Both the position numbers and the translations under genes were made by a program. Under the pieces are notes generated by a model, which ran no database searches, was not told the origin of the DNA, and saw only the letters and a program-made list of their open reading frames with translations. Positions 9,066 through 18,430 of a DNA stretch of 64,000 nt are shown here, one piece after another. Positions within the stretch are counted from its first letter, which is position 1. Each line of letters begins with the position of its first letter. The DNA is from CADEEV01 sp032127875 (GTDB lineage: Bacteria > Acidobacteriota > Vicinamibacteria > Fen-336): contig JAQBHI010000194.1 of the NCBI GenBank assembly GCA_032127875.1, positions 1 through 64,000 of the forward strand. Direction: 5' to 3'.

Positions 9066-9446
9066 TCATCGGCTGGGCCGGAACAACGGCTTGTAGGCAG
9101 CTCTTGAGATGTAGGCCAGGAACGCATTTGGCAGGACGACGAAGGCCGTCAGCGGCGTCTTCGACTGCACGAGAAACAGATGGTAGAGCACGATGTTGAG
9201 GGTCACAGGGAACAGGACGACTGCAGCGAGGGGAACGAACCGATCTGTGACGCATGCAAGACCAACGAGGAGATAGACGAGAGCGATCACCGGAAAGATG
9301 TAGCCGGCCTGTAGCAGTGCGCTCCGAAACGAGTCGGCAGCCGGCGGCACACTCGGCAGCTCCCAGTCCAGCGCCCACATCAGGAAGAAACCCAAGAACA
9401 TGAGACCAATCAGTCGCAGAAGCGCGTCTGGTGGGCGAATCGACAT
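9066..9446 (-). CDS. Small four-helix membrane protein, unknown function
   Basis: 126-aa hydrophobic protein with about four membrane segments, resembling DoxX-like proteins in layout but without a diagnostic motif I can name. The start at 9446 is preferred over an upstream in-frame ATG because a strong AAGGAGG site lies at 9454-9460, seven bases before it. It stands alone in the accessory pocket. Confidence 0.65.
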   Translation of the reverse strand: MSIRPPDALLRLIGLMFLGFFLMWALDWELPSVPPAADSFRSALLQAGYIFPVIALVYLLVGLACVTDRFVPLAAVVLFPVTLNIVLYHLFLVQSKTPLTAFVVLPNAFLAYISRAAYKPLFRPSR

Positions 9447-9473
9447 CCTGGGGCCTCCTTCGATCTGCAAAGG

Positions 9474-9488
9474 CGTCCGCCGAACACT
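9474..9488. repeat. 15-bp repeat, copy 2
   Basis: Second copy of CGTCCGCCGAACACT (first at 8836-8850), about 28 bp upstream of the start of the membrane protein gene. Same orientation relative to the downstream gene as copy 1. Confidence 0.5.
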
Positions 9489-9577
9489 TCATCTCTTGCA
9501 AAGGGTAAACCGGGAAGGGGTGCGCAACGAAACTGGAAAGCCTGGGCGGAGACTGCTGCACACGCACGAGTGTGGCG

Positions 9578-9596
9578 TGACTTTCTGAGAAAGTCA
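9578..9596. terminator. Perfect inverted repeat downstream of the mutL group
   Basis: TGACTTTC, loop TGA, GAAAGTCA: an 8-bp perfect stem, 27 bp beyond the last stop of the minus-strand mutL run. No uridine tract follows, so it could instead be an operator or a processing stem. Confidence 0.4.
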
Positions 9597-9622
9597 GACG
9601 GCAATCTGATCCCTGGTCGCAG

Positions 9623-9808
9623 CTAACGTCGCCGCGAGTCGCCTCGCGTCAGGAGCCAGCCGGGCAGGAAGAACGCAACGCCGACCAGCATCATGCGCAG
9701 CATGGTGAGCGTGCTGGGCGTCCCGAAGAAAGCGGTGGCAGCGACGAGCGTGATGAGCAGCCCGGCGACCTGCAGCACACGGCCCAGGTAGTAGAGGACG
9801 CCCCTCAT
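9623..9808 (-). CDS. Small membrane protein coupled to mutL
   Basis: 61 aa with two hydrophobic stretches (about 8-28 and 36-52) and an arginine-rich tail. The ATG at 9808 overlaps the mutL stop (ATGA), which fixes the start and argues that it is translated. No family recognised. Confidence 0.65.
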   Translation of the reverse strand: MRGVLYYLGRVLQVAGLLITLVAATAFFGTPSTLTMLRMMLVGVAFFLPGWLLTRGDSRRR

Positions 9809-11559
9809 TGCCGTTTCCAGCCGCTTCTCCCGAACCAGCGGCTCACGTCCTCGCGCGGGATCCGCACGATCGTGGGCCGGCCGTGTGGGCACAGCGTCGG
9901 ATGGGCGGTTGTGGCCAGCTCGCGAACGATCGCGGCCATGGTTTCCCGTTGCAGCGGCTCCCCGCCACGCACCGCCGAGTGGCACGCGATAGTCGCGGCC
10001 AGCCGCTCGTCGGAGCGGGCCACCACCCAGTCGGCCGCGTCGCGCTCCAGGAGATCGCGCAACACTGCCGCGAGCGCGCGGCCCGCGTCCCGGCCAGCCA
10101 GCAGAGGCGGAATCGCTCGCAGTCTCAAGGCCCCACCGCCAAACGGCTCCACGTCGAAGCCCAGCGCCTGCAGCTCAGCTTCGTAGGCCTCGAGACCGGC
10201 CCGCAGCCGCGGTTCGAGATCCACGACGAGGGGCGACAGCAGCAGTTGCGATTCTGGCTGGCTGTCGGCGAGTCGACTCAGCAGAGCCTCGAAGCGAACC
10301 CGCTCGTGCGCCGTGTGCTGATCCACGAGCAGCAACTCGTCGCCATCCGTCGCGACGATGTAGGTATTGCGGTGCTGACCAAGCACCGTGGGCGCGGTCG
10401 TGTCGAAGAGACGCTCGCTGCCCAGCGTGGGCCCGGCCACAGGCGACGTCGAGAGCGATCCCTCGAGGCCCTTCGGCGGCCAGGAGGCAGCCGTGGGGGA
10501 AGACGCCGTCCGAGCGACGTAGCTCTCGGCCGCCTCCATGACACGGTCGCTCCCGACCAGTGGCGCCTCGCGAGCGCCCAGCGAGAGCGCTTCGCGCACA
10601 GCCCGTTGCACCGCGACGAACACCACGCGCGGCTCCGCGAAGCGCACTTCGCTCTTGGCGGGATGCACGTTGACGTCGACGAGGTGCGACGGCACGTCGA
10701 CGAACAAGAACGCCTCGGGACGCGGATCGCGCAGACCCATGGCGCGATAGGCCTCGAGGATCGCTTTCGACAGGGCGCGATCACGTACCGGCCGGCGATT
10801 CACCCACAGACGGATCGACGCTCGCGCCGGCGTGGGCCGGTCCGGCCGAGACACGAAACCGAAAACCCGCGCCCATTCCTCGCCGCCTTGGACCGGGGCA
10901 AGATCCCGAGCGCTCTGTCCTCCGAAGACTTGATAAAGCCGCGCTGCCATCGAGTCGGTCGGCGGCGCCTCGAGCACCAGCCGGCCTCCCGACTTGAGGA
11001 CGAAGCCGGTCTCGGGACGCGCCAGGGCGAGCAGCGTCACGGTCTCGGAGACGTGGCTCGCCTCGGTCGCGTCGGAGCGGAGGAACTTGCGGCGCGCGGG
11101 GACCGCGCCAAACAGGTCGCGCACCTCGACCGTGGTTCCGCGCGGGTGGCCGGCGTCCTTGACATGGCCTGGGCGGCCCTGGCGCAGTTCCACCTCGGTG
11201 CCCGCGGCGCCGGTATCGCGCGTGCGCAGCACCAGGTGAGAGACGCTCGCGATCGACGGCAGCGCTTCACCTCGGAAACCGTGGGTCTCGATCTGCTGCA
11301 GATCGGCAAAGGCGCGCAGCTTGGAGGTCGCGTGCCGCTGCATCGCCCTTTGGGCGTCGTCGCGGTCCATGCCCGAGCCATCGTCGCGGACGCGGATCAG
11401 CGACTTGCCGCCGTTCTCGATCTCGACCAGGACGCTTCCTGCTCCAGCGTCGAGCGCGTTCTCGACCAGCTCCTTCACGACCGAGGCCGGCCGCTCGACC
11501 ACTTCGCCGGCCGCGATCTTGTTGACCAGATCGTCCGGAAGCGATTCGATGCTAGCCAT
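9805..11559 (-). CDS. mutL: DNA mismatch repair protein MutL (endonuclease-type)
   Basis: 584 aa. N-terminal GHKL ATPase: ELVENALDAGA, DDGSGM and the GFRGEALPSI lid. The C-terminal domain begins after about residue 380 and keeps the endonuclease metal motif in the form DQHTAHERVRFE (413-424, Thr replacing the usual Ala), an ACHSAVRGG segment (525-533) and CPHGRP near residue 559. So this MutL should nick DNA itself, as expected in bacteria without MutH. Followed by a coupled 61-aa membrane protein and preceded by corA. Confidence 0.98.
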   Translation of the reverse strand: MASIESLPDDLVNKIAAGEVVERPASVVKELVENALDAGAGSVLVEIENGGKSLIRVRDDGSGMDRDDAQRAMQRHATSKLRAFADLQQIETHGFRGEALPSIASVSHLVLRTRDTGAAGTEVELRQGRPGHVKDAGHPRGTTVEVRDLFGAVPARRKFLRSDATEASHVSETVTLLALARPETGFVLKSGGRLVLEAPPTDSMAARLYQVFGGQSARDLAPVQGGEEWARVFGFVSRPDRPTPARASIRLWVNRRPVRDRALSKAILEAYRAMGLRDPRPEAFLFVDVPSHLVDVNVHPAKSEVRFAEPRVVFVAVQRAVREALSLGAREAPLVGSDRVMEAAESYVARTASSPTAASWPPKGLEGSLSTSPVAGPTLGSERLFDTTAPTVLGQHRNTYIVATDGDELLLVDQHTAHERVRFEALLSRLADSQPESQLLLSPLVVDLEPRLRAGLEAYEAELQALGFDVEPFGGGALRLRAIPPLLAGRDAGRALAAVLRDLLERDAADWVVARSDERLAATIACHSAVRGGEPLQRETMAAIVRELATTAHPTLCPHGRPTIVRIPREDVSRWFGRSGWKRQ

Positions 11560-11580
11560 GGCAGGCGCCGGCCCCCGGCG

Positions 11581-12546
11581 TCAGATCCATTCCTTCCTCC
11601 TGAAGTACCAGATCAGGCCCCCGGTGACGAGGACCATGACACCCCAGACCATCGGGTACCCGTACCTCCAGTGAAGCTCCGGCATCGCGTCGAAGTTCAT
11701 CCCGTAGACGCCGGTGATCACGGTCAGGGCGGCGAACACGGCGCCGATCACGGTGAGCCGCTTCATGGTCTCGTTGAGGCGGTTACTGACCGCTGTGAGG
11801 TAGGCGTCGAGAGTCCCCTGGACCATGTCCTGGTAGGCGAACGAGGCGTCCACGATCCGGTACAGGTTGTCGTAGATGTCGCGAAAATAGATGGCGCCCT
11901 TCGGGCTGATCACGCGGAACTCGCCGCGCGAAAGCCGGTGCACGATCTCGCGCTGGGGCGTGCAGATGCGCCGTAGCTGCATCACGTCGCGCTTCAGAAT
12001 GAAGATGCGCTCGAGTGTCTCCCTGGTCGGCTTCTCGAAGACCTCGACCTGCACCAGCTGGATCTTGTCCTCGATGGCGTCGAGGTTCGGAAAATAGTGT
12101 TCGAACATCTGGTCCATGACCTGATGGATCAGGAAGTCGACGCCCCGGGGCATCGCGACCTGCAGGTTCTTGCCGCATTGCTCGCGGGCCGCCGTGATCG
12201 AGCGCATCGGCCCGCGGTGGTGCGTGATCAAATAGTTCTTGCCGAGGAAGATGTCGAGCTCGCGGGTGATGAACTGGTCGGTCGGCGCGTCGAAGCGGAT
12301 GCCGTGAACGATGATGAAGATGTAGTCCTCGTAGTCGTCGGACTTGGGGTGGTGAACCTCCGAGAGGCAGTCCTCGATGGCGAGCGGATGGAAGTGGAAT
12401 GGATCCTCGAGGATCTGAGCCTCCTTCATCGTGGGATCCTCGAGGTCGATCCAGTGCAGCGCCTCCGGGAACTCCGTCAGGAGCTCGGGCCGGAACTCCG
12501 GGTGGTGCTCGATCTGGCCCTGCACGCAGCGGAAGTAGGTCAGCAC
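11581..12546 (-). CDS. corA: CorA family magnesium/cobalt transporter
   Basis: 321 aa. Large N-terminal cytoplasmic domain, then two C-terminal membrane helices with the selectivity motif YGMNF between them, and a short basic tail (RRKEWI). Length normal for pentameric CorA channels. Lies 1 bp after the stop of ppdK, 21 bp before the mutL start. Confidence 0.95.
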   Translation of the reverse strand: MLTYFRCVQGQIEHHPEFRPELLTEFPEALHWIDLEDPTMKEAQILEDPFHFHPLAIEDCLSEVHHPKSDDYEDYIFIIVHGIRFDAPTDQFITRELDIFLGKNYLITHHRGPMRSITAAREQCGKNLQVAMPRGVDFLIHQVMDQMFEHYFPNLDAIEDKIQLVQVEVFEKPTRETLERIFILKRDVMQLRRICTPQREIVHRLSRGEFRVISPKGAIYFRDIYDNLYRIVDASFAYQDMVQGTLDAYLTAVSNRLNETMKRLTVIGAVFAALTVITGVYGMNFDAMPELHWRYGYPMVWGVMVLVTGGLIWYFRRKEWI

Positions 12547-12547
12547 C

Positions 12548-15385
12548 TTAGTCCCCCGAAGGCTTCTCCAGTTGCGCCTGGGCGGCGGCGAGCCGCGCGA
12601 TGGGCACGCGATACGGAGAGCAGGAGACGTAGTCGAGCCCGGCCTCGTGGAAAAAGCGGATCGAAGCCGGGTCGCCGCCGTGCTCGCCGCACACGCCGAT
12701 CTTCAGCTTCGGCTTGACGCTACGGCCCTTCGCGACGCCGATCTCGACGAGCTGGCCGACGCCCGAGGCATCCAGCGTCACGAATGGGTCCTTGTCGAGC
12801 AGGCCGTGCTCGATGTAGTGCAGCAGGAAGCGGCCCGCGTCGTCGCGCGACAAGCCGAAGCCCATCTGGGTGAGGTCGTTCGTGCCGAACGAGAAGAAAT
12901 CGGCCTCCCGCGCCACCTCGTCGGCCGTGAGCGCGCAGCGCGGCACTTCGATCATCGTGCCGATCAGGTAGTCGACGCCCGAGCCGTCCTTGCCCAGGAT
13001 TTCCATCCCAGCCTCGAGAACGATCGCCTTTTGTCGCTTCAGCTCCTCCACGTGGCCCACCAGCGGGATCATGATCTCCGGCTTGACCGGGATGCCCTTC
13101 TTCGCGACGTCACGCGCCGCCTCGAAGATCGCCCGCGCCTGCATCCGGGTTACCTCGGGATAGGTGATTCCCAGGCGGCAACCTCGGTGGCCCAGCATCG
13201 GGTTGAACTCGTGCAGCTCCTTGACGGCCTGGAGCAGTTTCTCCCTGGCCGCGATCCGCCGGGCGTTCTTCTTCTCGCCCTTGGCGCGCAGCGTCGCCAC
13301 CTCCACCATCAGCTCCTCGCGCTTCGGCAGGAACTCGTGCAGCGGCGGGTCGAGCGTTCGGATCGTGACCGGGTGGCCGTGCATCTCGCGGAACAGCCCT
13401 GCAAAATCGGCTCGCTGCATGGGCAGCAGCTTCTTCAGCGCACCGGTGTACGCGGCGATCTCCTTGCCGTGTTCCTTGCGGACCTTGGCCAGTTCCTTCC
13501 GCAGCTCGGAGGCCTGCGAGCCCTTCGACTCCGCAAGGCGCCCCTCGAGCCGGCGCGTCAGGTCGAGACCGCGCTGCCCCTTCGCGGCGGCCAGGATCAT
13601 GGCGACCACGTGCTTGAGGCGCTCCTCGGCGAAGAACATGTGCTCCGTCCGGCACAGCCCGATGCCCTGGGCGCCGAAGGCGAAGGCGACCTTGGCGTCG
13701 CGCGGGATGTCCGCGTTGGCGCGGATGCCGAGGCGGCGTTCTTCGTCTGCCCACGACAACAGTCGCTCGAATTTCTGGTACAGAACCGACTTGCCCGGGG
13801 CGAGGCGTCCCTCGACTACCTGGAGCACCTCGGACGGGGAGGTGGGCAAGGCGCTCAGGATCACTTCGCCCGTGGAGCCGTCGATCGACAGGCTATCGCC
13901 TTCGCGCAACACGCGCTTGCCGATGCCCAGGGTCTTGGCCTTGGCGTTGATCTGCAGCGAGCCGCAGCCCACGACGGAGGGCTTCCCCATCTGGCGCCCG
14001 ACGACGGCCGCGTGCGACGTCATGCCACCCGTGGCCGTCAGGATGCCCTGGGCCGCGCTCATGCCATGGATGTCGTCGGGCACGGTCTCCATCCGAACCA
14101 GCAGCACTCGCTTGCCCTTCTGCGACCACGCCACGGCGTCGTCTGCCGTGAAGACGATCGCGCCGGTCGCCGCTCCCGGCGAGGCGGGCAAGCCCTTGGC
14201 CCCCACCTCTGCTTTCGCGCGCGCCTTGGGCTCGAAGATCGGATGCAGCAACTGATCGAGCGCCTGCGGCTCGACCTTCATCACGGCCTCGCGCTTGGTG
14301 AGCACGCCTTCGTCCACGAGGTCCACCGCGATCTGCACGGCCGCCAGGCCCGTTCGCTTTCCGTTGCGCGTCTGGAGCATGTACAGCTTGTTGTCCTGGA
14401 TCGTGAACTCGAAATCCTGCACGTCCTTGTAGTGGCGCTCCAGGCGGGTCGTAATCTCACGCAACTGGCGATACGCCTCGGGCATCACGCTCGCCAGCTC
14501 GGCGATCGGGCGCGGCGTGCGGGTCCCCGCGACCACGTCCTCGCCCTGGGCGTTTTGGAGGAACTCGCCGTAGAACTCTTTCTTTCCCGTGGACGGGTTG
14601 CGCGTGAAGCCGACGCCGGTCGCCGAGGTGTCGCCCATGTTGCCGAAGACCATCGACTGCACGTTCACGGCCGTGCCCAGGTCATGGGGAATGTCGTTCA
14701 GCTTGCGGTAGGTCACGGCCCGCGCGTTCATCCACGACTTGAAGACCGCGTCGCGCGCACCGCTCAGTTGCGCCCTGGGCTCCTGCGGAAAGGCATGCCC
14801 GATCTCCTTCTGGACCACCGCCTTGTAGCGAAGGATCAGCTGGTCGAGGGCCGCTTCGCTCAGCTCCACGTCGGCACGCACGCGGTGCTTTTTCTTGACG
14901 TCGTGGAGGGCGTTCTCGAACTTGTCCTTGTCGATCTCGAGAACCACGTTGCCATACATCTGGATGAAGCGGCGGTAGCTGTCTTTCGCGAAGCGGCCGG
15001 TGCCGGTCTTCGCCTTGAGGCCGTCGACCGAGACGTCGTTCAGCCCCAGGTTCAGGATGGTGTCCATCATCCCCGGCATCGAGAACTTCGCGCCGCTGCG
15101 CACCGACACCAGGAGCGGGTCGCGGGCGTCGCCCAGGCGCTTGCCCATCAGCTGTTCGAGACGCGCGAGGGCGCGCAGGATCTCGGCCTCGATCTCGGGG
15201 GTGAGCGAGCCCTTGCGCTCCTGAAAAAGGTTGCAGGCGGCTGTCGAGATGGTGAAGCCGGGCGGGACGGGCAGCCCCGCGTTCGTCATCTCGGCGAGCC
15301 CGGCGCCCTTGCCGCCGAGCAATTCCTTCATGTCCTTGTGGCCGTCGGCCTTGCCGCCACCGAAAAAAAACACGAACTGGTTCAA
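12548..15385 (-). CDS. ppdK: Pyruvate, phosphate dikinase
   Basis: 945 aa. Interconverts pyruvate + ATP + Pi with PEP + AMP + PPi. N-terminal ATP-grasp domain with GGKGAGLAEM and the VSVRSGAKFSMPGMMDT segment; phosphohistidine H458 in GGMTSHAA; C-terminal PEP/pyruvate barrel ending with GVCGEHGGDP and the catalytic Cys context YVSCSPYRVP. It follows glyS with a 4-bp overlap; recO-glyQ-glyS-ppdK is a recurring order in deltaproteobacteria-like genomes. Confidence 0.98.
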   Translation of the reverse strand: MNQFVFFFGGGKADGHKDMKELLGGKGAGLAEMTNAGLPVPPGFTISTAACNLFQERKGSLTPEIEAEILRALARLEQLMGKRLGDARDPLLVSVRSGAKFSMPGMMDTILNLGLNDVSVDGLKAKTGTGRFAKDSYRRFIQMYGNVVLEIDKDKFENALHDVKKKHRVRADVELSEAALDQLILRYKAVVQKEIGHAFPQEPRAQLSGARDAVFKSWMNARAVTYRKLNDIPHDLGTAVNVQSMVFGNMGDTSATGVGFTRNPSTGKKEFYGEFLQNAQGEDVVAGTRTPRPIAELASVMPEAYRQLREITTRLERHYKDVQDFEFTIQDNKLYMLQTRNGKRTGLAAVQIAVDLVDEGVLTKREAVMKVEPQALDQLLHPIFEPKARAKAEVGAKGLPASPGAATGAIVFTADDAVAWSQKGKRVLLVRMETVPDDIHGMSAAQGILTATGGMTSHAAVVGRQMGKPSVVGCGSLQINAKAKTLGIGKRVLREGDSLSIDGSTGEVILSALPTSPSEVLQVVEGRLAPGKSVLYQKFERLLSWADEERRLGIRANADIPRDAKVAFAFGAQGIGLCRTEHMFFAEERLKHVVAMILAAAKGQRGLDLTRRLEGRLAESKGSQASELRKELAKVRKEHGKEIAAYTGALKKLLPMQRADFAGLFREMHGHPVTIRTLDPPLHEFLPKREELMVEVATLRAKGEKKNARRIAAREKLLQAVKELHEFNPMLGHRGCRLGITYPEVTRMQARAIFEAARDVAKKGIPVKPEIMIPLVGHVEELKRQKAIVLEAGMEILGKDGSGVDYLIGTMIEVPRCALTADEVAREADFFSFGTNDLTQMGFGLSRDDAGRFLLHYIEHGLLDKDPFVTLDASGVGQLVEIGVAKGRSVKPKLKIGVCGEHGGDPASIRFFHEAGLDYVSCSPYRVPIARLAAAQAQLEKPSGD

Positions 15386-17556
15386 GACTGACCTCCAAGC
15401 TTCGAGATGTCCGCGATGCGATAGAAGAGCGACAGGGTTCGTGCCAGCAGGCCAAGTCGATTGGCGCGCAACTGCGGATCCTCGGCCATCACCAGCACGT
15501 CGTCGAAGAAGCGGTCGACGGGCTCACGCAGCGTTGCGAGCGCGCGGAGCCTTGCTTCGTAGTCTCCGTTCCTGCCGGCAAGCGCTTCGACCGCGGCGTC
15601 CAGCGCGCGTTCGGCTGGCTCAGCAAGCAGCTCCGGTTTCGTCGTCGTCGGGGCGCCGTCCCCGAGGATGTTGCGGGCCCGCTTGAAGGCCACCGCCAGC
15701 CCTTCGAAGTGCTCGCGCGCCTCCGAACGGACCAGGTGCAGGGCCTCGAGACGGACCCGACTCTCATGCACGTCGTCGAGCGCGTCCGGCTCGCGTGCGC
15801 CGAGAACCGCCTCCACCTCGTCGGGCGGGTAGTCACGGGCGACTAGGACGAAGCGAAGCCGTTCGAGCAGGAACGCTTCCAGGTCGGACGCCGTGTCCGC
15901 GGCCGGCTGAGCCGTCGTCGAGCCGTAGCCGGCCACGGCCGCCGCCACGAGCCGCCGGAGGCTCGGCCTGGCTTCGCCTTCGGCCGCCTTCCAGAAGTCG
16001 AGGAGCACCCGGATCGCGCCCTGCGCCGCGCGCCGCAGGCCGTAGGGGTCGCTGCTCCCGGTCGGCATCAGCCCGATGCCGAAGTAGCCGGCCAGGGTGT
16101 CGAGCTTGTCGGCGAGCGACACGGCGCTGAAGATCGTGGCGTCGCTTCCGGCGAAACGGCCCGCGGGTGCGCTGCCCGGCTCGATCGAGACAGGCTGATA
16201 GTGGCAGCTCACGGCCGTGATGACGCTCTCGCGGGCACCCTCCGCGCGCAGGTAGATGCCGCCCATCACGCCCTGCAGCTCCGTGAACTCGCGGACCATC
16301 AGCGTCGTGAGGTCGGCCTTGGCGAGCAGCGCTGCTTCGCGAGCCGCCTCGTGCTCGGGCTTAGTGAGCAGGCCCATCTGGCTGCCCATCGCGTCGACCA
16401 GACGCGCCATGCGCTCGGTCTTGTCGCGGTAGCTGCCGAGCTTGTGATGGAACGTGACTCCGGCCAGGTCGTGCACACGGTCGCCGAAGGGCCGCTTGCG
16501 GTCCTCGGCGTAAAAGAAGGCCGCGTCGCGCAGCCTCGCGACCACGACGCGCTCCATGCCACGGACCATTCCGGCCGCGGCCGAACCACCTTCGGTGTTG
16601 GTCACCGCCGCAAAGCGCGTGACGCTGCCAGCCGAGACGATGGGCAGGTATTTCTGATGGTGGACCAGCACCGTCTCCAGGACCTCACGCGGCAGCGAGT
16701 GGAACTCGGCCGGAATGCCGCCGGCCACGACGCTCGGGAACTCGACGAGGTCGCGCCATTCCTCGATGACGGCGTGGTCCTTGGCGACAGCGGCGCCGAC
16801 ACTCGCCAGGCCAGCGCCGATGCGGGCGGAGCGCAGATTCGGGTCGAGCATTACGAAGGCCGCCGGCAGCTTCGCCTGCAAGTCGGCGAGCGAGGCCACC
16901 CGGATCGGACCGCCAGCCGCGCCTCGCGGCAAGAAGCGGTGGCCGCGCGTCTCATCGCCCGCGTGCAGGATGGCTCCGGCCTTGGCGCCCGCTGTCGAGG
17001 CATAGATCGTGAACGGCACTACCTGCCCGGCCAGCAGCGCCACGATCCAGCGAATCGGGCGGCCGAACGCGAAGGCTCCCTTGCCGTCGTCGAGCCACGC
17101 ATCCCAGTTCATCCGCTTCGGAAAGCTGAGCGAGCGCAGCGTCGCTGCCAGCATGGAGGGCAGCACGTCCATGGCCGGCCGCCCCGTCGTCTTGCGTATG
17201 AAGCGCAGGTAACGCTCTTCCGGCGCAGCGGCGTCCTTGGCCGCCAGTTGAAGCGCCTCCGGCGTCGTCCCGTTCTTTCTGGCGAAGCCCTGGGCGGCGC
17301 CGGTCCACTGCCCCGCCTGGTCCTGCGCGAGCTTCAGCGACGGCCCCCAGACGACGGATTCCTGATCAGCCTGCCGCTCCGGCAACTCCGCAGCCAGCAC
17401 CAGTCGTCGCGGCGTCCACAGCACGCGCACGTGGCTCGCTGGCAGCACCTCCCGCCCGGCGATCTCGGAGAAGCGCTCGCGCAGTTGCGCGCCAAGCCCG
17501 GGGAGCCACGAGGCGGGAATTTCCTCGCAGCCGATCTCGAGCAGAAACTCAGCCAC
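15382..17556 (-). CDS. glyS: Glycyl-tRNA synthetase beta subunit
   Basis: About 724 aa. The start is taken at the GTG at 17556 (VAEFLLEIGCEEIPA, the family N-terminus); a longer frame upstream runs into glyQ and is not supported. Recognisable segments: TPRRLV-like motif, FPKRMNW, a HHQKYLP segment and the central HD-like part, with an all-helical anticodon-binding C-terminus. Forms the alpha2beta2 enzyme with GlyQ. Overlaps the glyQ stop by 8 bp and the ppdK start by 4 bp. Confidence 0.97.
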   Translation of the reverse strand: MAEFLLEIGCEEIPASWLPGLGAQLRERFSEIAGREVLPASHVRVLWTPRRLVLAAELPERQADQESVVWGPSLKLAQDQAGQWTGAAQGFARKNGTTPEALQLAAKDAAAPEERYLRFIRKTTGRPAMDVLPSMLAATLRSLSFPKRMNWDAWLDDGKGAFAFGRPIRWIVALLAGQVVPFTIYASTAGAKAGAILHAGDETRGHRFLPRGAAGGPIRVASLADLQAKLPAAFVMLDPNLRSARIGAGLASVGAAVAKDHAVIEEWRDLVEFPSVVAGGIPAEFHSLPREVLETVLVHHQKYLPIVSAGSVTRFAAVTNTEGGSAAAGMVRGMERVVVARLRDAAFFYAEDRKRPFGDRVHDLAGVTFHHKLGSYRDKTERMARLVDAMGSQMGLLTKPEHEAAREAALLAKADLTTLMVREFTELQGVMGGIYLRAEGARESVITAVSCHYQPVSIEPGSAPAGRFAGSDATIFSAVSLADKLDTLAGYFGIGLMPTGSSDPYGLRRAAQGAIRVLLDFWKAAEGEARPSLRRLVAAAVAGYGSTTAQPAADTASDLEAFLLERLRFVLVARDYPPDEVEAVLGAREPDALDDVHESRVRLEALHLVRSEAREHFEGLAVAFKRARNILGDGAPTTTKPELLAEPAERALDAAVEALAGRNGDYEARLRALATLREPVDRFFDDVLVMAEDPQLRANRLGLLARTLSLFYRIADISKLGGQS

Positions 17557-18430
17557 GGGCAGCCTCGCCTGTCTTCGCTTCGGCCGGAGGAGCGACGTAC
17601 GCAGCAGCAACGGCGCAGGCGAGCTTGCGGATGTTGAGGATCATCCCAGCGCGCTGGCTCACGGAGATAGCGCCGCGCGCGTCGAGGACGTTGAAGGCAT
17701 GGGAGCTCTTCAGGGCCCAATCGTAGGCTGCGAGCATGCAGCGGCCGCCCGCCGCCTGCAGCGTGCGCCAGCCCTCGGCAAGGTAGCTGTCGAACAGCTT
17801 GCGATGAAGCTCGGTGTCGGCGAGTTCGAAGGAGTACCGCGAGAGCTGGAACTCCTCCTCCTGCCGCACCTCGCCGTAGAGCGTGTCGTTCGACCAGCGC
17901 AGCTTGTAGACGTCGTCGACGTCCTGCAGGTACATCGTGATGCGTTCGAGCCCGTAGGTGATCTCGGCGGAGATCGGCGCGAGGTCGATGCCGCCCGCCT
18001 GCTGAAAGTAGGTGAACTGGGTGATCTCCTGGCCGTCGAGCAGCACCTGCCAGCCGATGCCCCACGCGCCCAGCGTCGGCGATTCCCAGTTGTCTTCCTC
18101 GAAGCGGACGTCGTGGGCGGCCGGGTCGATGCCAAGCGCGACCAGGCTTCCGAGATACACGTCTTGCACGTCTGCGGGTGCGGGCTTCAAGATCACCTGG
18201 AACTGCTGGTGCTTGTAGAGCCTGTTGGGATTCTGGCCGTACCGACCGTCAGCGGGACGGCGCGAAGGCTGAACGTAGGCGACCTTCCACGGCTTCGGGC
18301 CGAGCACCCGCAGGAACGTCTCCGGGTGCATGGTGCCCGCGCCCACTTCGGCGTCCCACGGCTGGTGGATCAGGCAGCCGCGCTCGGACCAGTAGCGCTG
18401 CAGCGTGGCGACAACGTCCTGCAGGTTCAT
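17549..18430 (-). CDS. glyQ: Glycyl-tRNA synthetase alpha subunit
   Basis: 293 aa catalytic subunit of the bacterial heterotetrameric enzyme. Signature segments LQRYWSERGCLIHQPWD, YVQPSRRPADGRYGQNPNR and FTYFQQAGG are intact. The ATG overlaps the recO stop by 4 bp. Confidence 0.98.
   Translation of the reverse strand: MNLQDVVATLQRYWSERGCLIHQPWDAEVGAGTMHPETFLRVLGPKPWKVAYVQPSRRPADGRYGQNPNRLYKHQQFQVILKPAPADVQDVYLGSLVALGIDPAAHDVRFEEDNWESPTLGAWGIGWQVLLDGQEITQFTYFQQAGGIDLAPISAEITYGLERITMYLQDVDDVYKLRWSNDTLYGEVRQEEEFQLSRYSFELADTELHRKLFDSYLAEGWRTLQAAGGRCMLAAYDWALKSSHAFNVLDARGAISVSQRAGMILNIRKLACAVAAAYVAPPAEAKTGEAARG

Noticed and set aside
8836..9488. Integron gene cassettes with attC sites
   Set aside because: The shared 15-mer contains GTTCGGC rather than the GTTRRRY core, and I could not fold convincing attC arms or find an integrase.
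9808..11976. 722-codon plus-strand ORF over mutL and corA
   Set aside because: Covers two well-conserved minus-strand genes and has no recognisable domain.
12572..15391. 939-codon plus-strand ORF opposite ppdK
   Set aside because: Antisense shadow in GC-rich DNA; composition is His/Arg/Leu-rich without motifs, while ppdK on the other strand is full length with all catalytic residues.
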